This document shows, one piece after another, positions 18,656 to 27,283 of a stretch of 64,000 nucleotides of DNA. This DNA comes from Leptolyngbya sp. CCY15150. Its GTDB lineage: Bacteria > Cyanobacteriota > Cyanobacteriia > RECH01. A program made the position numbers and the translations under genes. Under the pieces are notes generated by a model. It was not told where the DNA came from and made no database searches. It was given only the letters and a program-made list of their open reading frames with translations. The stretch covers positions 248,001 to 312,000 of the forward strand of contig NZ_JACSWB010000207.1 in the NCBI RefSeq assembly GCF_016888135.1, in the 5' to 3' direction. The stretch's first letter is position 1, and each line of letters opens with the position of its first letter.

Positions 18656-19006
18656 ATGCAAGACAAGCACAAGGTTACGTTATATCTCCCTCCCGAACTC
18701 CATCGTCAGCTCAAGATCACGGCGGCGGTCAGTTCTGAACCGATGTCTGCGATCGCTGAGCGAGCCCTTGAATTTTACCTAGCCCATCCCGATGTGGTGG
18801 AAGCGGTAGAAGCCCTCCATGGGCAGGTGCATCAGATTTATGCATGTCCAGACTGCTCTACATCTCTTGTGTTGCGAGACGGCGAACTGGCTCCTCTGGG
18901 TCAGCAGCCTAGCATCCTCGACGATGAGCTATCTGTGGGATCCATTGATCCGAGTCGCTCATCCAATCGGAGTCAACCGGGTGAGGAAGAGCTAGTTCCT
19001 TGTTAG
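18656..19006 (+). CDS. Ribbon-helix-helix (CopG-like) protein with CxxC motif
   Basis: The 116-residue protein begins at the ATG at 18656. Residues 4-40 form a ribbon-helix-helix motif: KVTLYLPPELHRQLKITAAV as strand and first helix, and PMSAIAERALEFYLA as the second helix. A central helix follows, then YACPDC with one CxxC pair, and an acidic Ser-rich tail. RHH proteins bind DNA as dimers. Upstream in-frame codons to 18575 are not conserved-looking. It precedes ycf46 on the same strand by 170 bp and may regulate it, but this is inference. There is no toxin partner. Confidence 0.7.
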   Translation: MQDKHKVTLYLPPELHRQLKITAAVSSEPMSAIAERALEFYLAHPDVVEAVEALHGQVHQIYACPDCSTSLVLRDGELAPLGQQPSILDDELSVGSIDPSRSSNRSQPGEEELVPC

Positions 19007-19175
19007 GTGGTGATTAGTGCCCTGTTCGCAGCCGCTGTCTGTTCCGACATCGATGCGCGAGTCTTTACCTAGATGGGTGAAGCAAGTTGCAAGGCGATTG
19101 CAGGTGGGTTTGACTTTGACCCAAATTGCAGGTCTGGTCAGCATTTGCCCTGTTGCTAGTTAGGTCTGAATTGTT

Positions 19176-20684
19176 ATGAAAGAAGAGCTCCGCATTCTCG
19201 TTCAAGCTCAGTACCCGCTAATCTACCTGGTAACCTCCGAAGAGGAGCGTGCAGAGCAGGCGATCGCGACGATTGCCCAGACCAAGCCACAGCGGCGTGT
19301 GTTTATTTGGACGGTCACCCACGGCATCGTGGAATACGGTCAACCCCGCAGCACCACGCAGCACAATACCGTATCTCCTGAAGCTGCTGTTGAATGGGTC
19401 ATTCGCCAGAAAGAACCAGGAATCTACGTTCTTAAGGATCTCCACCCGTTTGTCGATTCGCCTGCCGTCACCCGCTGGCTCCGAGATGCGATCGCTAGCT
19501 TCAAAGAATCCCAAAAAACTATTGTTTTGATGTCGCCGGTGCAGCAGGTGCCCGTCGAGCTAGAAAAAGAAGTGGTCGTGCTCGACTATCCTCTGCCCAG
19601 CATGACGGAGCTCAATCAGGTGCTATCCCAGCATCTCGACCAAGTGCGATCGCGGCGCATTACCACCGAAGTTCGGGAGAAGCTCTTGAAAGCAGCTCTA
19701 GGGCTAACCCGTGATGAAGCCGATCGGGTCTACCGCAAGGCACAGGTCACCACTGGACGCCTAACCGAAGCAGAAGTTGACATTGTTCTCTCTGAGAAGA
19801 AGCAGCTCATTCGGCGCAACGGCATTCTAGAGTTTATCGAAGAGGATGAAACCCTAGATGCAGTCGGCGGTTTAGAGGAGCTGAAGCGCTGGCTCAAGCA
19901 ACGATCCAATGCCTTCACCGAGCGAGCCCGGGAATATGGCTTGCCTCAGCCGAAAGGAATGCTGATTTTGGGCGTACCCGGCTGTGGTAAATCCTTGATT
20001 GCTAAGACCACCTCTCGCCTGTGGGGACTGCCCCTACTACGGTTGGACATGGGGCGGGTCTATGATGGCTCAACCGTGGGTAAATCGGAAGCCAACCTCC
20101 GCAATGCCCTGAAAACTGCCGAGTCCATCTCTCCTGCAATTCTGTTTATCGATGAAATTGACAAAGCGTTTGCTGGGGGCGCAGGATCTGCTGATTCGGA
20201 TGGTGGTACCTCTAGCCGCATCTTTGGTTCGTTCCTCACCTGGATGCAGGAAAAGCAGTCGCCCGTGTTTGTGATGGCAACTGCAAACCGAGTGGAGCGA
20301 TTGCCCGGTGAGTTCCTCCGCAAGGGACGGTTCGACGAAATCTTCTTCGTTGATCTACCAACGACGGAAGAACGCCAAGAAATTTTCAGAATTCATTTAT
20401 CCAAGCGACGGCCCGACATTACTCACTTCGATCTGGGCCAGCTTGCCAAAGTTTGTGACGGGTTCTCGGGGGCAGAGATCGAACAAGCGCTGATTGCAGC
20501 CATGTACGATGCCTTTGCCAAGGGGCGTGACTTCAACCAGCTCGATATTATCGCAGCGGTGAAGGCCACTCTGCCCCTCTCGAAGACCATGAGTGAGCAG
20601 GTGACCGCCCTGCGCGACTGGGCAAGGCAACGCGCCCGCCCTGCCGCCTCATCCTTTGCAGAGTATATGCAAATGGAGTCATAA
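19176..20684 (+). CDS. ycf46: Ycf46-like AAA+ ATPase
   Basis: The 502-residue protein has an N-terminal domain (about 1-215) and a C-terminal AAA+ module. Walker A GVPGCGKS is at 266-273, Walker B ILFIDEID at 322-329, a sensor-1 ATANR follows, and RKGRFDEIFFVDLP holds the arginine finger region. This matches Ycf46, a protein encoded in red-algal plastids and cyanobacteria. In Synechocystis the homologue is reported to affect growth at low inorganic carbon; that role here is inferred from family. It reads in the same direction as the downstream ycf35. Confidence 0.9.
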   Translation: MKEELRILVQAQYPLIYLVTSEEERAEQAIATIAQTKPQRRVFIWTVTHGIVEYGQPRSTTQHNTVSPEAAVEWVIRQKEPGIYVLKDLHPFVDSPAVTRWLRDAIASFKESQKTIVLMSPVQQVPVELEKEVVVLDYPLPSMTELNQVLSQHLDQVRSRRITTEVREKLLKAALGLTRDEADRVYRKAQVTTGRLTEAEVDIVLSEKKQLIRRNGILEFIEEDETLDAVGGLEELKRWLKQRSNAFTERAREYGLPQPKGMLILGVPGCGKSLIAKTTSRLWGLPLLRLDMGRVYDGSTVGKSEANLRNALKTAESISPAILFIDEIDKAFAGGAGSADSDGGTSSRIFGSFLTWMQEKQSPVFVMATANRVERLPGEFLRKGRFDEIFFVDLPTTEERQEIFRIHLSKRRPDITHFDLGQLAKVCDGFSGAEIEQALIAAMYDAFAKGRDFNQLDIIAAVKATLPLSKTMSEQVTALRDWARQRARPAASSFAEYMQMES

Positions 20685-20843
20685 CAAGCTTTCTTTCCTG
20701 CTCCCAACAGGAAGAAAGGTTAGCCTCCGGGCTAGCAGCTAAGGAAACCCGCCGTATGGTTTACCTCGGCAGAATTCACACCTCTACGGCACGATCTACT
20801 TTGACGTTGTTTCTCTCAATTTCTCTACAGGAGGAAATCCGAT

Positions 20844-21197
20844 ATGTCTCACTTTAGCACCCTGCGTACCAAGATCAGTGACGCTGAAATCCTCAAGTCT
20901 TCCCTACGGGATCTCGGCATCGGCGTCAAAAATAATGCTGATGTTCGTGGCTACAATGGCCAACGTGTGCGGGCTGACATCGTAGCTACCCTCGAAGGTG
21001 AATACGATCTAGGCTGGTCTCGCAACGCTGATGGTTCCTTCGACCTGATTGCTGATCTTTGGGGTGTAGCTAAGAAGCACAACCAAACCGAGTTGATCAA
21101 CTCCATTAACCAAAAGTACGCTGTGAACAAGACCTTGGCTGAAGTCAAGCGTCCTGGATTGCAAAACGCTAACGTTAAGCTGGTCGTTCAAAAGTAA
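20844..21197 (+). CDS. ycf35: Ycf35 family protein (DUF1257)
   Basis: The 117-residue protein begins MSHFSTLRTKISDAEILKSS and contains GYNGQRVRADIV and DLGWSRNADGSFDLIADLWG, the hallmarks of Ycf35/DUF1257, a family found in cyanobacteria and algal plastids. The function is unknown. A strong GGAGG ten bases before the ATG and an efficient terminator (21223) suggest high expression. It lies 160 bp after ycf46. Confidence 0.92.
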   Translation: MSHFSTLRTKISDAEILKSSLRDLGIGVKNNADVRGYNGQRVRADIVATLEGEYDLGWSRNADGSFDLIADLWGVAKKHNQTELINSINQKYAVNKTLAEVKRPGLQNANVKLVVQK

Positions 21198-21222
21198 TCT
21201 TCTCTGAGCGTTCCCAAATGAG

Positions 21223-21255
21223 CGGGCTGATCCACCACGGATCAGTCCGTTTTTT
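21223..21255 (+). terminator. Rho-independent terminator of ycf35
   Basis: CGGGCTGATCC pairs with GGATCAGTCCG (one wobble), followed by TTTTTT. Confidence 0.9.
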
Positions 21256-21539
21256 GCGGCAGCGGCAGAGAATAAAGCTGTTTTCTCCAGCAAGGGCAAT
21301 CGGTCAGGACAACTTGCGTCAACGAGGAGTTGAGGATTGGCATAATCCCGTGCTAAGGTGCGATCGCCCAAGGTTGAGAGCAATCGCGTTGGTAATTGCT
21401 CCGTCTAAGATAGGCGGCTGTTTCAACGCCCCGCCCTGATGACCTCGTCAAAGGTAGAACTGGAAAGGTCTACCCTCCTGCTCGACCCCATTGTTGGATT
21501 GCTTTTGTATGCTTGCCCTAACGTCCATCTTTTTCCGCC

Positions 21540-22415
21540 ATGCACTATCTCTCGGTTGACCAAGCGCAAACGATCCGCTGGTTGGTCAGAGATTGTGGTC
21601 AACAGGCCAAACAATTAGCAGCCGAACAGTTTCAGGTCTTTGAAAAAGGCAAAGATGACTATGTGACCAGTGTCGATCGCCTGCTCGACCAACGATTGTC
21701 GGAAGCCTTTCGGGCAATGTTTCCCCAGGATGGCTTGGTGACGGAAGAGAATAGTGCATCGCGGCAGGTGTTTCACGGGAGTCACCGTCGCCTTTGGTGC
21801 ATTGATCCCATTGACGGCACCGATGATTTTATCCATGGGCGACTCTATTACTCCGTCATGGTGGGGTTGCTAGAGGGTAGCCAACCGACAGCCGGCTGGA
21901 TCTATGCGCCGACCCTCGATCGTCTTTACTACGGTGGGCTGGGCTGGGGCGTGTTTCAAGCAGGGGGCGATCGCCTGCCTGAAGCCATTACTCCCATTGA
22001 GCCACCGCTATCGGAGTCTAATTGCCCCATGTTGATTGGCGACAAAGATCGCCGTCAGTTTGGTGATGCCATTCAGCGGGCGGTGCCAGCGGCGCAGTTT
22101 CGCACCCTAGGCAGCTTTGGTCTCAAGGTGATGGAAGTGGTCAGTGGACGGGCAGGGCTCTATCTCTACCTCAACCGCCGCGTTAAGCTATGGGACACCG
22201 TGGGGCCCCTAGCCCTAGCGCAAGCCGCTGGGTTAACCTGCTGTGATCTGGACGGTCAACCCATTGGATTTACTGCCGATTGCCTTGATCCCGAGACCTT
22301 AGCCCATCATCAAACCATTTTGGTGGGCTGGCCTCATTATATTGAGGCCCTGCGATCGCCCATTCGTCAGGCTGTTCTGTCCCAGTCTGAGGAAAGCTGG
22401 TCAATCGCTCGATAG
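21540..22415 (+). CDS. Inositol monophosphatase-family phosphatase (CysQ-like)
   Basis: The 291-residue protein carries the lithium-sensitive phosphatase fold. Metal-binding elements are the TEE near residue 68 (VTEENS), the DPIDGTDDF motif around 95-103, and the C-terminal KLWDTVGPLALAQAAG motif with its metal-binding Asp. These define the IMPase superfamily, which includes inositol-1-phosphatase, fructose bisphosphatase and 3'(2'),5'-bisphosphate nucleotidase. The GTDDFIHG form resembles CysQ-type members, so the substrate may be PAP from sulfate assimilation; sequence alone does not settle it. It is monocistronic. Confidence 0.8.
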   Translation: MHYLSVDQAQTIRWLVRDCGQQAKQLAAEQFQVFEKGKDDYVTSVDRLLDQRLSEAFRAMFPQDGLVTEENSASRQVFHGSHRRLWCIDPIDGTDDFIHGRLYYSVMVGLLEGSQPTAGWIYAPTLDRLYYGGLGWGVFQAGGDRLPEAITPIEPPLSESNCPMLIGDKDRRQFGDAIQRAVPAAQFRTLGSFGLKVMEVVSGRAGLYLYLNRRVKLWDTVGPLALAQAAGLTCCDLDGQPIGFTADCLDPETLAHHQTILVGWPHYIEALRSPIRQAVLSQSEESWSIAR

Positions 22416-22714
22416 GACGGGGCGATCGCCCTTACACACCATCATTATGGATCCTATGCATACACCTCTCGGTGCAGCCAGGCCAAGCAGCATCCCACCA
22501 TGGGTCACGCAGTTGTGCCGGATCATCCGCAAGTTTTATCGAGTTTCGTGCCAGAGAGATTGGAGATTTAGGAGACTTTGCGGGTAATATAGTTTAGACA
22601 AACGGTGATAGCTTAGGATCATCGTCAGTGTCGCAGGGGTGGTCTTGCCACCTGCTGAGACGGTTCAAAGCATTTCTGGCGAAGTAGTGAGTTTTTGAGG
22701 TTTGGGCACCTTCC
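22416..22714. promoter_or_regulatory. Upstream region of the Crp/Fnr gene
   Basis: No gene is seen. A TAATATAGT stretch at 22585-22593 could be a minus-10 element roughly 125 bp before the regulator ATG, giving a long leader with one strong GC-rich stem (GGTGG/CCACC near 22637-22652). Weak evidence. Confidence 0.3.
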
Positions 22715-23398
22715 ATGCAGACTGAAGCTTTCAGTGAGCTTTTCCCACTTTTCAACGCGGCCAGCCCAGAAACCCTGGAATGGTTATTATCCATTGCGGT
22801 TGAGCACGACTATCCATCGGGACGTGCCGTTTTGATGGAGGATGCTTGGGGTAACGCGGTGTACTTTGTTGAATCCGGGTGGGTGAAGGTTCGCCGCCAC
22901 GCGGGAGAAGAGGTCGTCACCCTAGCAATCTTGGGACAGGGCGACTTTTTTGGGGAGATGGCGATTTTAGATGAGTCTCCTCGTTCCACCGATGTGGTTG
23001 CGCTCTCACCGGTCAAATTGCTGAGCGTTTCTGCCCAGCGATTCATCCAAACGTTGTTCAAAGATCCTCAGCTTCATCACCGGATGCTGCAACTGATGGT
23101 CAGCCGTCTGCGGCAAACCAATGTGCGCTTCCAACTGCGCCACCAGCCATCCGCCATCAAGCTGGCCCACACGCTGGTGTATTTAGGTGAAAACTACGGG
23201 GTACCGTCGGATGATGGCACCGATATCTTCAACATCCCGCTACAGGATTTGGCGGATGTCTCGGATATCAACGTCGATGAAACCACCAAGATCATGGAAA
23301 AACTCACCGATAAGTCTTGGTTGACCATTGATGACGCTAACCAAGTGATTCACTTGAACAACATCAAGCAGCTCACCCATCTAGCGAGCAAAATCTAG
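22715..23398 (+). CDS. Crp/Fnr family transcription regulator
   Basis: The 227-residue protein has an N-terminal cyclic-nucleotide-binding beta-roll. Its phosphate-binding-cassette-like stretch is FFGEMAILDESPRSTDVVAL (about residues 75-95), keeping the Glu and the Arg-Ser pair that contact cAMP in true Crp. A dimerisation helix (about 118-145) and a winged helix-turn-helix (about 165-227, IPLQDLADVSDINVDETTKIMEKL) follow. No iron-sulfur cysteines are present, so it is not Fnr-like. It lacks NtcA features. Targets are unknown; it is transcribed alone. Confidence 0.8.
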   Translation: MQTEAFSELFPLFNAASPETLEWLLSIAVEHDYPSGRAVLMEDAWGNAVYFVESGWVKVRRHAGEEVVTLAILGQGDFFGEMAILDESPRSTDVVALSPVKLLSVSAQRFIQTLFKDPQLHHRMLQLMVSRLRQTNVRFQLRHQPSAIKLAHTLVYLGENYGVPSDDGTDIFNIPLQDLADVSDINVDETTKIMEKLTDKSWLTIDDANQVIHLNNIKQLTHLASKI

Positions 23399-23608
23399 CC
23401 TCGCCACCCTGCCATCTCCCTCTCCAAAACCTCACCATCCCCCCAAAGCTCAGGATGGTGGACATGGGCCAGCCTTATATCTTGAGAGGTAACCCATCGA
23501 ACTCACGCTGGGCTCAGGTTTTGTCGAGTCACCGTTAGGCTGCTGAGGGTCACAGGTCTCTATGCTAGGCTGAATCCCGTATAGCAGTGCGGCGCTGGAG
23601 GTCAGGTT

Positions 23609-24700
23609 TTGGCACAGTCCTGGTATGTCAAGGTTCAACGGTTTTGGCGGAAATATCTTTGGGGGCGGCGCATTAAGCCTCAAGAACTGCGTCACTTTCA
23701 GGCCAGTTTGCTAGACGAATCACGGCTTGACCTCAATTTTATAGTGCTGAGCGTAGGTTCCTGTGCGATCGCCACCTTTGGGTTGCTATCCAACAGTGCG
23801 GCGGTGATTATTGGCGCGATGATCATTGCGCCGTTGATGCTGCCGATTCGCGGCATAGCCTTTGCGGCCCTAGAAGGAGACCTCGATCTGTTTCGTCGGG
23901 GAATGGTGGCGGTGGCGGTGGGTACGGCCATCGGCGTTAGCCTAGCGGCCATCCTAGGATTTATGGTGAACCTGCCGGAATATAACAGTGAGGTGCTGGC
24001 GCGATCGCGACCCACCTTGCTCGATCTTGGCGTTGCGGTAGCAGCGGGAGGCATCAGCGGCTTTGCTAAAGTACAGCCGAAGGTGTCTAATGCCCTAGCT
24101 GGAACGGCGATCGCCGTGGCCTTGATGCCGCCAGTTTGTGTGATTGGTTTGGGGATAGCCCAGGGCAACTGGCAACTGAGTTGGGGGGCATCGCTGCTGT
24201 ATCTGACCAATTTATTAGGGATTACCCTGTCCTGCATGGTGGCCTTTCTGATCGCCGGCTATATTCCCCTAGCGCGGGCGCGGCGGGGGCTGGGGCTGGC
24301 GATGGCGCTAACGGGGGTGTTGCTGTTGCCCCTAGGCATTACCTTGGCCCGCCTCGTGCAGCAAGTCAACCTAGAATACAGTCTGCAGCGGGCATTGCTC
24401 GATCGCACCATTACCTTTCAGCGCACCCAGTTGCTGTCGCTGGATGCCAACTGGTTGAGTTCGCCGCCGGAGGTGCGCTTAGTGGTCATTGCCTCGGAAC
24501 CGTTAACCCCCAATCAGGTAAAGCTGCTGGAAGACTTTGTGGAGCGGGAAATGGATCAACCCTTCCGGCTGATCTTTGAAATTAATCAGGTTCAGGAAGT
24601 GCGACGACGCCCCATCCAGCAGTTTGGTCAAATTGCTCAGCGGGCCTTTCCGTTGCCGGCCAACCATAATCGTCCGCAGCCTACGCGCCCGGCCCGCTAG
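23609..24700 (+). CDS. DUF389 membrane protein
   Basis: The 363-residue protein has about six hydrophobic helices between residues 35 and 250, with the DUF389 signature SNSAAVIIGAMIIAPLMLPI and the later AGTAIAVALMPPVCVIGLG. The C-terminal ~110 residues are soluble. The family is widespread in bacteria and archaea and has no known function. The start is a TTG at 23609 preceded by GGAGGTCAGG; the first Met inside would remove the conserved N-terminus. It converges on the GHL10-like gene with a 4-bp overlap. Confidence 0.8.
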   Translation: MAQSWYVKVQRFWRKYLWGRRIKPQELRHFQASLLDESRLDLNFIVLSVGSCAIATFGLLSNSAAVIIGAMIIAPLMLPIRGIAFAALEGDLDLFRRGMVAVAVGTAIGVSLAAILGFMVNLPEYNSEVLARSRPTLLDLGVAVAAGGISGFAKVQPKVSNALAGTAIAVALMPPVCVIGLGIAQGNWQLSWGASLLYLTNLLGITLSCMVAFLIAGYIPLARARRGLGLAMALTGVLLLPLGITLARLVQQVNLEYSLQRALLDRTITFQRTQLLSLDANWLSSPPEVRLVVIASEPLTPNQVKLLEDFVEREMDQPFRLIFEINQVQEVRRRPIQQFGQIAQRAFPLPANHNRPQPTRPAR

Positions 24701-26262
24701 CGCAGTTGGCAAAATTTGCGATCGCGATCGCGGTTGGGCTCTTGCCAGGAGTAGGCAAAGTGGCTAATGGCATTCACTCGGGGGGCGGCTTGGCGAATGG
24801 CCTGCATCTGTGATTCTAGGGACGGGCGATTGCTGATGGAACTACCCCAGAGCCCCGCTAGCACTGGCTTGACTTGAGTGCCCGCTGGCGCTTGGCTGAC
24901 GACCCGGAGAACTTGGTTGGCAATGCAGGTGCTGTTACCGCAGGTGGCGTAGGACATGGGATGCCATTCTAGGCTGGCTGGGAAACGATTCCAGGGCTGT
25001 AGACGAGAATCGTAGCCACTGCGCCCAACGGTTTGGTTACCATCTGGAAAGAAAACGGCTCCACCGGGAAGGTTGTAGCGATCGCTGGCCAGGGTGCCCA
25101 CGGCCAGAAAATCAATCACGCCCTGCATGGCATGGGCAACGCTCAGGTACCACAGCTCTTGCTGCAGCATGGGTCGTAAGCGATCGCTGGGGGTAGTGGC
25201 GATGCTAGCCGAGGGAACCCGCCCTTGCCAAAGGGGCTCTGTTTCCTGGGGATGGAGGCTTTTGACAGCGTCGATATCGCCATTGGTGAGATAGCCTTGG
25301 GCCAGAAATCGGCGGATCAGATCCTGCCCGCGTTGGTTCGATGCCCGCTGCAGTAGGGTTTGCTGCGAGGCTGAGCCATAGATCCATAAATCTTGCACCT
25401 CATCAGCGACAGAATCTGCGCCGGAGCCCCGAGGGTAGCGGATATAGTCAAACAGAATGCCGTCGGGGCGGCGCTGGGCGATCGCATCCACGGCTGCGTA
25501 GAAATCTTGCTTGGCCGTCATATTGTAGGGATCGATGAAGACTTCTTCCCCACTGCCTCCCTCGGAATTGAGCCCCGCCTGGGAGCGAGCCGTGAGGCTG
25601 GTTTGTCCACGACCGTTATAGGCCAACGCCGATTGGCGATCGCTGCGTTGCCCATAGGTATAGCCAAAATTCATCGTGAACACCCAGGCATAGACCGTGA
25701 GCCCTCGTTCCCGCCCCTTAGCGATCGCCTCGGCCAGCAGATCCGTCGTTTCGTAGCCTGGCGTTCGAATCACCGACGGCCAAGCGGTGGTATTGCTCGC
25801 CAACGGCAGCAAGATCTGACCGTTGTATAGAGCTTCCACATAGACGCGGTTGTATCCCTTGTTCACCACCTCATCCATCAGGAGATCCATCGCTCCCGGC
25901 TGAGCGTCACAGGGATAGAGCCGCACCCATAGCGACTGTTCTTGGGGCCAGGTACGACTGCGGCAGTCTCGGAGCTGTTGGGCATGTTGTCCCATCAGGG
26001 TTTTGTATTGATCCTGGGCCGTGCGATCGCCTTGGAGGGCGAGCTGGCGTAGCTGTTCTTTTTGGGCTACATCGCTGTCGGATAGCTGACAGTAGGCACT
26101 CGTTTGGGCCACGCTGGGCTGCTGGAACAGGCCGATAAAACTGCTGGTGATCAAAGCGATCGCTGCTAGGGAAAGCAGGAGACTGCGCCGGACTTGGCGG
26201 CTAAAAGCTAGAGGAGTCAAAAGCCAACGCATAGGTGTCTTCTGTAAATGATTTCGACGCAT
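24697..26262 (-). CDS. Secreted family 10 glycosylhydrolase-like protein (GHL10)
   Basis: The 521-residue protein begins with a basic segment and hydrophobic signal helix (LLLSLAAIALITSSFIGLF), ending near an AQ-type cleavage site at about residue 53. The mature part reads as a GHL10/DUF187-type TIM barrel: LMDEVVNKGYNRVYVEALYNGQ, GLTVYAWVFTMNFGY, DGILFDYIRYPRG and GVIDFLAVG. These proteins are predicted glycoside hydrolases of unknown substrate, often cell-wall-related. Met11 (26232) is an alternative start. Cys residues in the N-terminal 130 residues may form disulfides. Confidence 0.8.
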   Translation of the reverse strand: MRRNHLQKTPMRWLLTPLAFSRQVRRSLLLSLAAIALITSSFIGLFQQPSVAQTSAYCQLSDSDVAQKEQLRQLALQGDRTAQDQYKTLMGQHAQQLRDCRSRTWPQEQSLWVRLYPCDAQPGAMDLLMDEVVNKGYNRVYVEALYNGQILLPLASNTTAWPSVIRTPGYETTDLLAEAIAKGRERGLTVYAWVFTMNFGYTYGQRSDRQSALAYNGRGQTSLTARSQAGLNSEGGSGEEVFIDPYNMTAKQDFYAAVDAIAQRRPDGILFDYIRYPRGSGADSVADEVQDLWIYGSASQQTLLQRASNQRGQDLIRRFLAQGYLTNGDIDAVKSLHPQETEPLWQGRVPSASIATTPSDRLRPMLQQELWYLSVAHAMQGVIDFLAVGTLASDRYNLPGGAVFFPDGNQTVGRSGYDSRLQPWNRFPASLEWHPMSYATCGNSTCIANQVLRVVSQAPAGTQVKPVLAGLWGSSISNRPSLESQMQAIRQAAPRVNAISHFAYSWQEPNRDRDRKFCQLR

Positions 26263-26580
26263 CGGTAACGGTAGGCCGCTCAGAGGTGGACTGCTTAGAA
26301 CGTCCTAGGGTTCCGCGATCCCATCCTAGAGGCTGATGGGCTGCCCCATCGTTTCCCCTCATCCACCACCTCGGGAGAGGGGCTTGGGGTAGGTCTTCAA
26401 GGTTTGTCAGCCAACCAGACCCAGAGATCACAACTCATCCCGATAGACTAGCCTACCCGAGGGACAACAATCCACTGGCGATCGCCTCTTTTCTATTCAA
26501 GGACTAGGGATCTGAATCCGGGGTCTTGGTGGAGAAGCAGTGAGCAGCGATCGCTGGGGTCTACAGCGGATTTAGGTCAC
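26263..26580. repeat. Gap with dispersed CCCTC/GAGAGGGG repeat copy
   Basis: No gene. A copy of a dispersed cyanobacterial repeat at about 26352-26400 (CCCCTCATCCACC...GGGAGAGGGGCTTGGGGT) pairs C-rich and G-rich arms. Related copies lie near 14.8, 40.8-41.0 and 55.8 kb. Confidence 0.6.
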
Positions 26581-26604
26581 AAAAAAAAGGGAGCCGTAGC
26601 TCCC
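26581..26604 (-). terminator. Rho-independent terminator of the HLIP gene
   Basis: Read on the minus strand, GGGAGC-TACG-GCTCCC is a perfect six-pair stem followed by eight T residues, about 90 bp after the HLIP stop. Confidence 0.95.
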
Positions 26605-26695
26605 TAGTCACTCGTATTGTCGTCTTGTTTTCTGAAGGAATCTAGTTCGTCATACCCCACGAACCAGAAGTCTAGCGAGATGGAGAAGCGGGCAA

Positions 26696-26905
26696 CTACA
26701 GGCCGGTAAACCAGGTCACCAACCCTTGTCCTGCGAAGGCTTCAAATAAGAGCATGGATACAAAGCCAATCATTGCTAGCCGACCATTGAGGAGTTCAGC
26801 ATAGGGAGTGAAGCCGGTGCGTGATACTTCATCCACATACATCTGAGGCTCAACCGCGAAGTTGTTGAGCTTGCCTTGGTCGTCCACAATATTGCCAGTT
26901 CTCAT
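26696..26905 (-). CDS. hli: High-light-inducible protein (one-helix chlorophyll-binding)
   Basis: The 69-residue protein has the LHC-type motif ELLNGRLAMIGFVSM at 37-51, with Glu37, Asn40 and Arg42 as chlorophyll ligands and helix-stabilising residues. One transmembrane helix (about 38-60) and a short hydrophobic tail follow. The N-terminal ~30 residues are soluble. HLIPs dimerise, bind chlorophyll and carotenoid, and protect photosystem assembly intermediates under stress. It is monocistronic with its own strong terminator. Confidence 0.95.
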   Translation of the reverse strand: MRTGNIVDDQGKLNNFAVEPQMYVDEVSRTGFTPYAELLNGRLAMIGFVSMLLFEAFAGQGLVTWFTGL

Positions 26906-27049
26906 GAATCTTTGCCTTTAATGCTCGGGTTTTTCATCTATGAACTTATTATGTAACGTTTTATGAAATTTTGCAAACATTCTGTTAATAATTCTCCGAC
27001 GGCGATCGCTCATCCCTAGGATTGTCCCCGGATTAAGCGGGTGGGGGGC

Positions 27050-27232
27050 ATAGGTTTCCGGGCGGAGGGTGATAGAGTAATGAGTCTAGACCTGAACTGG
27101 GAAAGCTGGTGTAAGTCCAGCGCTGTGCCGCAACTGTAAAGGCAGCGATCGCCCCCTGACGAGAGTTGGATAGGCCCATGGGCTAGTCCAGGGTTGGGTA
27201 ACATTGCACCTAAGCCAGAATGCCAGGTTCGG
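27050..27232 (+). promoter_or_regulatory. Cobalamin riboswitch upstream of the cob operon
   Basis: Conserved elements appear in order: GGGAAAGCTGGTGTAAGTCC, GCTGTGCCGCAACTGTAA (the strongly conserved GCAACTGT core), and a 3' box reading AGCCAGAATGCC. A long variable arm (27145-27205) lies between them. This is the adenosylcobalamin riboswitch pattern. It sits about 50 bases before cbiX and should lower expression of the B12 operon when cobalamin is abundant. Confidence 0.92.
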
Positions 27233-27251
27233 GTCATGGCTTAGTTAACAA

Positions 27252-27279
27252 CCTCCCTGCGTCGCACGGGGATAAGGAG
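27252..27279 (+). promoter_or_regulatory. cbiX ribosome-binding site with facing CCTCC
   Basis: AAGGAG (27274-27279) is the cbiX Shine-Dalgarno, five bases before the ATG. A CCTCC at 27252-27256, with a small hairpin between, can pair with GGAG. This could be the expression platform that hides the site when B12 is bound. Inference from pairing only. Confidence 0.4.
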
Positions 27280-27283
27280 CATC

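Noticed and set aside
18656-19006. Antitoxin of a toxin-antitoxin pair
   Set aside because: The RHH protein has no small toxin gene on either side; the next gene is the AAA+ ATPase Ycf46.
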